16,476 bases of DNA from an uncultured Oscillibacter sp. GTDB lineage: Bacteria > Bacillota > Clostridia > Oscillospirales > Oscillospiraceae. The notes beneath the pieces are model-generated. The model saw nothing but the letters and a program-made list of their open reading frames with translations, did no database searches and had not been told where the DNA came from. Position numbers and translations under genes: made by a program. Position 1 is the stretch's first letter, and every line of letters begins with the position of its first letter. Below are positions 10,363 through 16,476 of this stretch, in pieces. The DNA lies in the NCBI GenBank assembly GCA_910589315.1, contig CAJUTB010000048.1, forward strand, positions 1 to 16,476, written 5' to 3'.

Positions 10363-11472
10363 ATGAAAAGAGGAACCATAGCGGCGTTGTCGCTACTTGT
10401 TTTATTGACGGCCTGCGGACAGCGTTCAACAGAGCCGCCGAAGGATGAAAGTTCCTCCATCCAACCGGCGGTTTTAGAGGGCGAGGCCCTTTCTCCGGAC
10501 GGACGCTTTCGGGCAGAGGTAGAGGGCGTCAGCGAGGGTCTCACCGCAATGGGGCTGTATCCAGCGGAATTTGTCCAGATCGTGGACGCGGAAACCGGGG
10601 ATGTTCTCTGGCAGGAGATGGGGGCCTACGCGCAAGAAATCCTTTGGTCTCCGGAGGGCCAGTATGCCGCCGTTGCCCGCAGTACCCGAACGCATGAGAC
10701 CGTCTTTCTAATAGAAACCCAAAACTGGACGGCCTGGGAATTCACCCTCCCGGACGGCGAACCCATCCCGGAATATACCTTTCTGCCGGACAACTGGGGC
10801 GTGTGGCAAGACGAAAACTGTTTGAATTTGACCGTTGGCGGAACCGGCGACGGAGAGGAGGCGCATTTTTACAGCTGCTCTCTTGATCTGGAAAATGGAA
10901 CGCTCACCGGCCGCTCCTGGGAAACCACCAAGGAAATTCTATCGGAAACGTACGATTTCAACCACGACGGTAAACCGGAGACTCTGGAACTGACCACCAT
11001 CTGGTTTCCCGGCATGACCGGCGCGGCGGTAGACACTTATATACTCTCCATTCTGGACAAAACCGGCGAAATCATCTGGCAGGACACCGCCGGAACCTCC
11101 CACGCCGGTGAAAACTCTCTTTACGCCTGCCAAATTGACGGCGCAAGCTATCTTCTGCGGTATCAGCCCTATATGCAGCACGGCATCTGTACATACCGCT
11201 ATGAACTCTTTTCCCTGGATGAAGCGGGGCAGGAGGTTCCCTTTCAAGAAAACAGCGTGAAATTTTCGGCAAACGGCAGCAAATGGAACAGCGTTGGCCT
11301 GAATCCAGCGGAGGTGGCGGGGTTTCTGAAGGAGGTCCATCAATATTTGGACGCTTCCGAGCTGCTGGTCAGCACTGTAACGGCAGACGATCTCTTTTTC
11401 CTGGACTATGACAATACGCTGACCTTGGAAGAAAACCTCCAGCGGCACAAGGACTCGATTGAACAATATTAA
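10363..11472 (+). CDS. Lipoprotein of unknown function, beta-rich
   Basis: A 369-residue exported lipoprotein. The signal peptide MKRGTIAALSLLVLLTAC ends in a lipobox with the acylated Cys at 18, so it should sit on the outer face of the membrane. A Ser/Pro/Glu linker follows. The body alternates beta strands with blade-like phrases (LSPDGRFRAEVEG, IVDAETGDVLWQE, ILWSPEGQYAAVA) that recall a beta-propeller. DFNHDGKPETLEL at 198-210 is an EF-hand-like calcium loop of the FG-GAP/VCBS kind. The acidic bias supports an extracellular place. AGAGGG lies 8 bases before the ATG. It stands alone between two terminators, so context gives no hint of its partner. I do not recognise a named family; a sensor or binding role is plausible. 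Confidence 0.85.
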   Translation: MKRGTIAALSLLVLLTACGQRSTEPPKDESSSIQPAVLEGEALSPDGRFRAEVEGVSEGLTAMGLYPAEFVQIVDAETGDVLWQEMGAYAQEILWSPEGQYAAVARSTRTHETVFLIETQNWTAWEFTLPDGEPIPEYTFLPDNWGVWQDENCLNLTVGGTGDGEEAHFYSCSLDLENGTLTGRSWETTKEILSETYDFNHDGKPETLELTTIWFPGMTGAAVDTYILSILDKTGEIIWQDTAGTSHAGENSLYACQIDGASYLLRYQPYMQHGICTYRYELFSLDEAGQEVPFQENSVKFSANGSKWNSVGLNPAEVAGFLKEVHQYLDASELLVSTVTADDLFFLDYDNTLTLEENLQRHKDSIEQY

Positions 11473-11481
11473 GCGCGCAGC

Positions 11482-11512
11482 AAAACGGGCGGGAAAAATC
11501 CCGCCCGTTTTT
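11482..11512. terminator. Two-way terminator between the lipoprotein gene and dapA
   Basis: AAAACGGGCGGGA (11482-11494) pairs perfectly with TCCCGCCCGTTTT (11499-11511) around an AAAA loop. A T-run lies on one side and an A-run on the other, so it can stop both convergent genes. Its last base touches the dapA stop codon on the - strand. Confidence 0.92.
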
Positions 11513-12399
11513 CAGCGTGTCAGGCCATACTGTGCCAAAACCTTTCGGATGTTCTCCAAATGCGCCTTGCTGGGCGGGCAGAGGGGGAGACGCAGTTCTC
11601 CGGCGTTCCAGCCCAGAAGGTTCAACGCCGTTTTGACCGGAATCGGGTTGACCTCGCAGAACATCGCGTCACAGAAATCCTTCAAATGTACTTGCAGTTT
11701 TCCAGCGGCGGCAAAATCGTTATTCAGGCAAAGCTGTGCCAGACGGCGCATTTCCGCGGGGAGAACGTTTGCCGCAACCGAAATCACGCCCTTGCCTCCT
11801 AACGCGCAGATGGGGACCGTTTCGTCATCGTTACCGGACCAGATGCAGAAGTCCTCCGGGCAAAGACTCCGGGTTCTCTGCACGTTTCCCAGGTTCCCGG
11901 ACGCCTCCTTCACACCGGCAATATTCGGATGTTCCGCCAGAGCCGCGTAGGTTTCCGGCGCAATGGAAACGCCGGTCCGGGAAGGAACGTTGTACAAAAT
12001 CACCGGCGAGGAAACCGCGTCGGCAATGGTTCGATAATGACGGATCAGTCCAGCCTGGGTCGCTTTGTTGTAATACGGCGTCACGACCAGCAGTCCGTCA
12101 GCTCCGCAATGCTCTGCGTCCCGTGAGAGCGTAATGGCATTCTCCGTGGAATTTGACCCGGACCCGGCAATCACCGGAATCCGTCCGCTCACATGCTCCA
12201 CGCAAAAGGCAATGGTCCTCATTCGCTCCTGATAGCTCATGGTCGTTGCCTCTCCGGTCGTTCCGCAAACAACAATGGCATTTGTTCCGTTTTCAATCTG
12301 AAAATCCAGCAGCCGTCCGAGGACCTCCAAGTCAACGGCCCCATTGTTAAACGGCGTAACAATTGCAACCGCACAGCCTGTAAAGATTGTTTCCTTCAC
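11512..12399 (-). CDS. dapA: 4-hydroxy-tetrahydrodipicolinate synthase
   Basis: DapA condenses pyruvate with L-aspartate semialdehyde, the first committed step to diaminopimelate and lysine. The 295-residue (beta/alpha)8 protein has the motif CGTTGE (45-50), Tyr136 and Arg141 in LYNVPSRTG, and the Schiff-base lysine Lys164 in AGVKEASG; GSNSTENAI (81-89) is another family signature. The start chosen is GTG 12399 (VKETIFTGCAVAIVTPF), with GGAGG at 12408-12412. An ATG at 12489 in the same frame would add 30 residues from the upstream gene's end and is not credible. It lies 77 bases downstream of asd on the same strand; asd makes its substrate, so the two form one pathway unit, with a hairpin in the gap. 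Confidence 0.97.
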   Translation of the reverse strand: MKETIFTGCAVAIVTPFNNGAVDLEVLGRLLDFQIENGTNAIVVCGTTGEATTMSYQERMRTIAFCVEHVSGRIPVIAGSGSNSTENAITLSRDAEHCGADGLLVVTPYYNKATQAGLIRHYRTIADAVSSPVILYNVPSRTGVSIAPETYAALAEHPNIAGVKEASGNLGNVQRTRSLCPEDFCIWSGNDDETVPICALGGKGVISVAANVLPAEMRRLAQLCLNNDFAAAGKLQVHLKDFCDAMFCEVNPIPVKTALNLLGWNAGELRLPLCPPSKAHLENIRKVLAQYGLTR

Positions 12400-12422
12400 A
12401 GTAAACCCCTCCTTTTTTGATG

Positions 12423-12476
12423 AAAAAAACAGCCCGCCGCAGGCAAACGGCAGGCCGTTTCTTTTGTAAAAGGGCT
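12423..12476 (-). terminator. Possible intercistronic terminator between asd and dapA
   Basis: On the - strand AGCCC (12472-12476) can pair with GGGCT (12431-12435), enclosing a second hairpin (AAACGG/CCGTTT at 12445-12460), and the whole runs into seven T (12423-12429). It may let only part of the asd transcript continue into dapA. The outer stem is short, so this is tentative. Confidence 0.45.
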
Positions 12477-13567
12477 TATTTTGCTTCAATATATCCCTTC
12501 GCGCACAGCAGCTCCGCCAGCAGGACTCCGCCGCCCGCCGCCCCGCGAAGGGTATTATGGCTTAATCCGACGAACTTATAATCGTACTGCGTATCGGGCC
12601 GCAGGCGGCCGATGGAGATTGCCATACCGTTTTCCAGATTCCGGTCCAGTTTCGTCTGGGGACGGCTGTCTTCTTCAAAATAATGCAGGAACTGCTTGGG
12701 TGCGGAAGGTAGTTCCAGTTCCTGAGCCGGTCCCCGGAACGCGGCCCAATCGGCCTTGATCTGTTCCATGGAAGGAGCCTTGCCAGCGGCAAATTTCATA
12801 AAACACGCCGCCATGTGCCCATCACTGACAGGCACCCGCAGGCACTGGGCGGTAATGGCGGGAGAGGACGCTTTGAGAATCTTTCCGCCCTCCACGCGGC
12901 CCCAGACCTTCAGCGGCTCCTGTTCGCTTTTTTCCTCCTCGCCGCCAATATAGGGAATACAGTTATCAATCATCTCCGGCCACCGTTCAAACGTCTTGCC
13001 TGCGCCGGAAATCGCCTGGTAGGTACACACGGCCACCCGCTCCAAGCCATATTTCAGCAGCGGATGCAGGGCGGGGACATAGCTCTGGATGGAGCAGTTG
13101 GATTTGACGGCGATAAAGCCGCGCTTTGTTCCCAGACGCTTCCGCTGGGCCTCAATGACGGCGAGATGTTCCGCGTTCAGCTCCGGCACAACCATCGGAA
13201 CATCCTCCGTCCAGCGGTTCGCGGAGTTGTTGGAGATGACAGGGCATTCCAGCTTGGCGTAGGTTTCTTCCAGCGCGCGAATCTCGTCTTTTTTCATGTC
13301 CACGGCGCAGAAGCAGAAATCGACGGCTTCCGCCAGTTTTCCGGCGTCTGCCGCGGCGTCGAGCACAATCAGCTTTTTCGCTTCCTCCGGCATCGGCTTT
13401 TCCAAGGCCCAGCGGCCCGCGGCGGCTTCTTCATAGGTTTTCCCTGCGCTCCGCGCGCTGGCCGCTACGGCGGTGAGCTGAAACCAGGGGTGGTTTTCCA
13501 TCAGGGTAACGAACCGCTGGCCCACCATGCCGGTCGCTCCGATAATGCCGACTTTGTACTGTTTCAT
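12476..13567 (-). CDS. asd: Aspartate-semialdehyde dehydrogenase, archaeal/fungal-type branch
   Basis: Asd reduces aspartyl phosphate to aspartate semialdehyde with NADPH, feeding lysine/DAP, threonine and methionine synthesis. The 363-residue protein begins MKQYKVGIIGATGMVGQRF, a Rossmann nucleotide-binding motif, and has SNNSANRWTEDVPMVVPE (112-129), the catalytic Cys158 in VKSNCSIQSY, AISGAGKT (185-192) and the acid/base His251 in VSDGHMAACF. The NSANR and SNCSIQ forms and the length put it in the archaeal/fungal-like group found in many Clostridia, rather than the E. coli type. AGGAGGAACC precedes ATG 13567; the longer open frame to 13846 covers the promoter and the divergent gene. It is the first gene of the asd-dapA unit. 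The leader has a CGGAAAAC/GTTTTCCG hairpin at 13594-13619. Confidence 0.96.
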   Translation of the reverse strand: MKQYKVGIIGATGMVGQRFVTLMENHPWFQLTAVAASARSAGKTYEEAAAGRWALEKPMPEEAKKLIVLDAAADAGKLAEAVDFCFCAVDMKKDEIRALEETYAKLECPVISNNSANRWTEDVPMVVPELNAEHLAVIEAQRKRLGTKRGFIAVKSNCSIQSYVPALHPLLKYGLERVAVCTYQAISGAGKTFERWPEMIDNCIPYIGGEEEKSEQEPLKVWGRVEGGKILKASSPAITAQCLRVPVSDGHMAACFMKFAAGKAPSMEQIKADWAAFRGPAQELELPSAPKQFLHYFEEDSRPQTKLDRNLENGMAISIGRLRPDTQYDYKFVGLSHNTLRGAAGGGVLLAELLCAKGYIEAK

Positions 13568-13630
13568 GATAGGTTCCTCCTGCTGCATCAATGCGGAAAA
13601 CCGGCAGGACCGTTTTCCGTCGGATTTTGG

Positions 13631-13659
13631 TTGAATGTGGCTGAACTTTGTATTATAAT
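13631..13659 (+). promoter_or_regulatory. Promoter of the SpoIID/LytB-family gene
   Basis: TTGAAT (13631-13636) and TATAAT (13654-13659) are 17 bases apart, close to the sigma-A consensus. The transcript would begin near 13666 and reach the ATG at 13767 after about 100 bases. Confidence 0.68.
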
Positions 13660-13680
13660 AAGGCTTATCAGGACCAAAGT
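13652..13680 (-). promoter_or_regulatory. Candidate asd promoter overlapping the divergent one
   Basis: The sequence ATTATAAT (13652-13659) gives a TATAAT on both strands. On the - strand the -10 is at 13652-13657, but the -35 (ACTTTG at 13675-13680) is poor. If active, the two promoters would compete for the same DNA. An asd promoter elsewhere in 13568-13720 is possible. Confidence 0.4.
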
Positions 13681-13766
13681 GTTTACCACACGCGGACAAA
13701 TGTCTGCAACAAATATAGTAGCATGAATTTTGTCCACCGTCAAGATCGGTCATATTGGGAGGTTCC

Positions 13767-15407
13767 ATGAAAAAGCTGCTGCTTACAACGCTGATCGTTG
13801 TGACTTTTATTGCACTCGGCACAGCTCCTGCCGCCGCCGTGAGCAATCACACGGTAAAAGTCGGACTGCGCTACGATTCCTCCGCCATGGCGTCCGCCAA
13901 CCTGGAAAACGCAGAGGGGGCGGGGTATGAGTTCGGATATTTCGATGAAAACCGGGTCTTTGTCTCCCTGGGCCGAACCAGCGTAACCACCATTACCATG
14001 AATGCCGGAACAATTTCCATGGAGTCTGGTGATACTATGTATATGGGCAGCAGCGAAGACTATGCCTTCCAAACCGCCGGAACTCAGATCGGACAATCCG
14101 TGACGTTTGTCTCATATGCGGAAGCGGCGTCAGCCGCCGCAGTCCACGGCGGCTGGCCTGCCTGGATAAATGGGGCGTATACCGTGCGGGGAACCGGCGC
14201 ACAGGACGCATACGGCCGCGGTACGGTCTCTTTTTCGTCCACAAGCGTTGTCGTAACCCGGACGGGAACATCCGAAATCCTCTTTGAGTTCGACGAAGGC
14301 GGGGAACGCGCTCTGGGCGTCCGGCCCTCTGGATCTTCCACTTGGTTTCGAGGCTACAAATACCCTGGCGCCTTTGAATATCCCCGGGCCAGGGGCGGCA
14401 ATTTGAGTGTGATCAACGTCGTAGATCTGGAGGAGTATGTGAAAGGCGTGGTGCCCTACGAGATGCCCGGCGACTGGCCTCTGGCTGCACTGGAAGCGCA
14501 GGCCGTCTGCGCCCGGACCTTCGTCTGCGGCCATGCAAAGCACCTGCGTTCCCAAGGCTTTGACGTTTGCGCCGGACAGGACTGCCAGGTTTACTACGGC
14601 CACGGCAGCGAAAGCAGCGCACCCACAAGCACCAGCAATCAGGCGGCAGAGAACACGGCGGGACTCTGCATTTACTACAATGGCACGCTGGTACAGGATG
14701 CGGTCTATCACTCCTCCAACGGCGGCGCGACCGAGGACGGCGGACGCGTCTGGGGCACGGAGACCGGCTATTTGAAGGGCAAACTCGATCCCTACGAAGC
14801 CCAGACGGACATTCCCAATTATAGCTATTCCGTCACCTACACGGCGGCGGAACTGACCTGGATTCTGGACCAAAAGGGCTATTCTGTCGGCACGGTGCAG
14901 GACGTCTATGTGTCGGAATACACGCCGCTGGGGAACGTGAACAAGGTAACGTTTGTGGGCAGCAGCGGAACCAAGACCGTCAGCGGCGAAACCTGCCGGA
15001 CGATTTTTTATAGCAGCACCTATAAAAAATCCGTAACCAGTATGCGATTTGATATCAACGGAAAAAACGGCGGCGTCTGGACCGGCGAAGGCGTCGTCAC
15101 CAGCGGCGGGCAGCTGGCTTCTTTAGACGGCGCGGCGGTTATCTCCGGAAACGGCGAGATTGGAATTCTGCAAGGAGCTTCCGCCGCCGCAGTCACCTCG
15201 TCCGGAACTGTGACGGTATCCGGCGGAATACCCGCTCCCAGCGTCCCCAGCGGCAGCGGAAACCACAACGGAAATTTTGTAATTACCGGAACCGGCAACG
15301 GCCACAATGTTGGAATGAGCCAGTACGGCGCGAAGGCCATGGCGGAGCTCGGGTATGGATTCCGGGAGATTTTGGAATTCTATTATACAGACATTACGAT
15401 CAATTGA
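13767..15407 (+). CDS. Secreted SpoIID/LytB-domain protein (vegetative paralogue)
   Basis: A 546-residue exported protein of the SpoIID/LytB family, whose founding member is a lytic transglycosylase acting on denuded glycan strands in engulfment. A signal peptide (1-24) is followed by an N-terminal SPOR-like beta region (about 30-75, YDSSAMASANLENA and FVSLGR). The SpoIID domain (about 205-420) has NVVDLEEYVKGVVPYEMP, with Glu232 matching the catalytic Glu, LEAQAVCARTF, and SSNGGATED at 316-324. The C-terminal TGTGNGHNVGMSQYGAKAMAELG closes the fold. Between these, at about 425-490, lies a Gly/Ser-rich beta insert unusual for the short sporulation SpoIID. GGGAGG precedes ATG 13767 by 4 bases. 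The stop is 9 bases before queA, so the two may be co-transcribed. The size, the insert and the lack of sporulation neighbours suggest a paralogue rather than true spoIID. Confidence 0.88.
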   Translation: MKKLLLTTLIVVTFIALGTAPAAAVSNHTVKVGLRYDSSAMASANLENAEGAGYEFGYFDENRVFVSLGRTSVTTITMNAGTISMESGDTMYMGSSEDYAFQTAGTQIGQSVTFVSYAEAASAAAVHGGWPAWINGAYTVRGTGAQDAYGRGTVSFSSTSVVVTRTGTSEILFEFDEGGERALGVRPSGSSTWFRGYKYPGAFEYPRARGGNLSVINVVDLEEYVKGVVPYEMPGDWPLAALEAQAVCARTFVCGHAKHLRSQGFDVCAGQDCQVYYGHGSESSAPTSTSNQAAENTAGLCIYYNGTLVQDAVYHSSNGGATEDGGRVWGTETGYLKGKLDPYEAQTDIPNYSYSVTYTAAELTWILDQKGYSVGTVQDVYVSEYTPLGNVNKVTFVGSSGTKTVSGETCRTIFYSSTYKKSVTSMRFDINGKNGGVWTGEGVVTSGGQLASLDGAAVISGNGEIGILQGASAAAVTSSGTVTVSGGIPAPSVPSGSGNHNGNFVITGTGNGHNVGMSQYGAKAMAELGYGFREILEFYYTDITIN

Positions 15408-15416
15408 GGATACGAT

Positions 15417-16476
15417 ATGAAAACCAGTGATTTTTACTACGACCTTCCTCCGGAGCTGATTGCCCAAACGCCTATCCAGCGTCGTGACGGCTCCCGCCTG
15501 ATGACGCTGAACCGGGAAACCGGCGCGGTGGGCCACCGGCATTTTTACGAGCTTCCGGAGCTTCTGCGCCCCGGCGACTGTCTGATTCTGAATGATTCCC
15601 GCGTCTTGCCGGCGCGGCTGCTGGGCCGGCGTTTGCCGGGCGGCGGGGCCTGCGAGGTCCTTCTGCTGATCGACCGGGGTGAAAACGTCTGGGAGTGCCT
15701 AGTACGTCCTGGACGAAAGCTGCGTCCCGGCGCGCGCATGACCTTTGGCAGCGGCGAACTGACGGCGGAGGTGGTGGGCGAAGTGGAGGACGGTAACCGT
15801 CTGGTCCGCTTCGATTATGCGGGCATTTTTCTGGAAGTGCTGGAACGCCTGGGCAAAATGCCTCTGCCGCCGTACATCAAGGAGGAGTTGCAGGACCGGG
15901 AACGGTATCAAACGGTTTACGCAAAGGTTTTGGGCAGCGCGGCGGCCCCCACGGCTGGCCTGCACTTCACGCCGGAGCTTTTGAAAACGCTTGCGGCCAA
16001 AGGCGTCGGCATTGGTTCTGTCACGCTTCACGTGGGTCTCGGCACTTTCCGGCCGGTGAAAGAGGACACGGTTGAAACCCATGCGATGCACAGCGAATTC
16101 TGTACCATCCCGCCGGAAACGGCCGGTTTAATCAACCGCACCAAAGCGGCAGGAGGCCGGTGTATCTGTGTTGGGACCACCTCCTGCCGGACGCTGGAAT
16201 CCTGGGCGGGCGAAGACGGCCATATGGAACCGAAATCCGGCTGGACCAGCATTTATATCTATCCCGGCTACCGGTTCAAGGTCATGGACGGTCTGATTAC
16301 AAACTTCCACTTGCCGGAAAGCACGCTGGTGATGCTGGTGTCTGCGTTTGCCGGACGGGAGCAGGTTCTTGCGGCGTACCGGGAGGCCGTAGAGGCGCGG
16401 TATCGCTTTTTTTCCTTTGGGGACGCCATGTTTATTGGAAGCAGGATAGATGAGCCGGAAAGCAAGAAGCCGGAAG
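15417..16476 (+). CDS. queA: S-adenosylmethionine:tRNA ribosyltransferase-isomerase (3' end outside window)
   Basis: QueA transfers and isomerises the ribosyl part of SAM onto preQ1 in tRNA, giving epoxyqueuosine at the wobble base of GUN-anticodon tRNAs (Tyr, His, Asn, Asp). The 353 residues visible include the family marks MKTSDFYYDLPPELIAQTP, LILNDSRVLPARL, GKMPLPPYIK, YAKVLGSAAAPTAGLHFT (in that order), VTLHVGLGTFRPV, HSEFCTIP, CVGTTSCRTLES and LITNFHLPESTLVMLVSAF. The usual end FFSFGDAMFI is reached before the edge. The frame stays open for 13 more residues (SRIDEPESKKPE), so the stop lies just outside. ATG 15417 follows GAGGATA and is 9 bases after the SpoIID-family stop. A tgt gene beyond the edge would be typical but is not visible. 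Confidence 0.97.
   Translation, partial: MKTSDFYYDLPPELIAQTPIQRRDGSRLMTLNRETGAVGHRHFYELPELLRPGDCLILNDSRVLPARLLGRRLPGGGACEVLLLIDRGENVWECLVRPGRKLRPGARMTFGSGELTAEVVGEVEDGNRLVRFDYAGIFLEVLERLGKMPLPPYIKEELQDRERYQTVYAKVLGSAAAPTAGLHFTPELLKTLAAKGVGIGSVTLHVGLGTFRPVKEDTVETHAMHSEFCTIPPETAGLINRTKAAGGRCICVGTTSCRTLESWAGEDGHMEPKSGWTSIYIYPGYRFKVMDGLITNFHLPESTLVMLVSAFAGREQVLAAYREAVEARYRFFSFGDAMFIGSRIDEPESKKPE

Noticed and set aside
12815..13726. A 303-codon + strand frame opposite asd
   Set aside because: It mirrors the asd coding strand and crosses its promoter region; it has no ribosome site and no recognisable domain.
1..16476. CRISPR arrays, tRNA or rRNA genes, insertion sequences and attachment sites
   Set aside because: No regularly spaced repeats, cloverleaf segments or transposase/integrase motifs were seen. 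A prophage boundary probably lies outside the window or in the 6525-6579 gap, but no direct repeat supports a site.

Overview
The window looks like a chromosome segment of a gut Clostridia species of the Oscillospiraceae type (Flavonifractor, Oscillibacter or Lawsonibacter relatives). The reasons are a fairly GC-rich Firmicutes sequence with strong AGGAGG-type ribosome binding sites, a T-box leader, S-layer-homology (SLH) proteins, a SpoIID/LytB-family protein, and small phage-associated proteins of a kind typical of gut Clostridia. The genus is an inference.

Region 1 (1-1463, + strand) is the lysis end of a prophage or prophage remnant. It holds the C-terminus of an LLH-family holin, a CHAP endolysin with one SLH-like repeat, a small one-span membrane protein, a possible 28-residue basic peptide and an 83-residue helix-turn-helix protein. 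The last gene ends inside a strong intrinsic terminator.

Region 2 (1466-1954, - strand) is an orphan HicB antitoxin with a good promoter. Behind it is a 29-residue scrap matching the C-terminal half of a ribbon-helix-helix protein. No HicA toxin is visible.

Region 3 (2073-6555, + strand) is a tightly packed cassette of eight small genes of unknown function. In order they encode a 59-residue CxC/CxxC protein, a papain/C39-like cysteine peptidase, a Pro/Gln-rich protein, a Met/Gln-rich protein, a Gly/Cys-rich one-span membrane protein with a helical stalk, a jelly-roll-like all-beta protein, a coiled-coil protein with a Tyr/Ser/Arg/Gly-rich linker, and a small helical protein. A Cys-rich ninth gene follows and has lost a recognisable start. 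This cassette is the best candidate for an undescribed system. Its parts suggest a surface, virion or spore-associated assembly, but nothing in the sequence proves a function.

Region 4 (6579-8439, - strand) is a secreted SLH-anchored GH25 lysozyme with its own promoter and a terminator-like leader hairpin.

Region 5 (8598-16476) is ordinary chromosome. It contains tyrS under a tyrosine T-box, a lipoprotein of unknown role, dapA and asd on the - strand (aspartate to lysine/diaminopimelate), a SpoIID/LytB-domain cell-wall protein on the + strand from an overlapping divergent promoter, and queA (queuosine tRNA modification), which runs off the right edge.

The theme across the chromosomal part is cell envelope: GH25 lysozyme, a SpoIID-like peptidoglycan protein, and Asp/DAP precursors for the wall. 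No tRNA, rRNA, CRISPR array, transposase or integrase was recognised.
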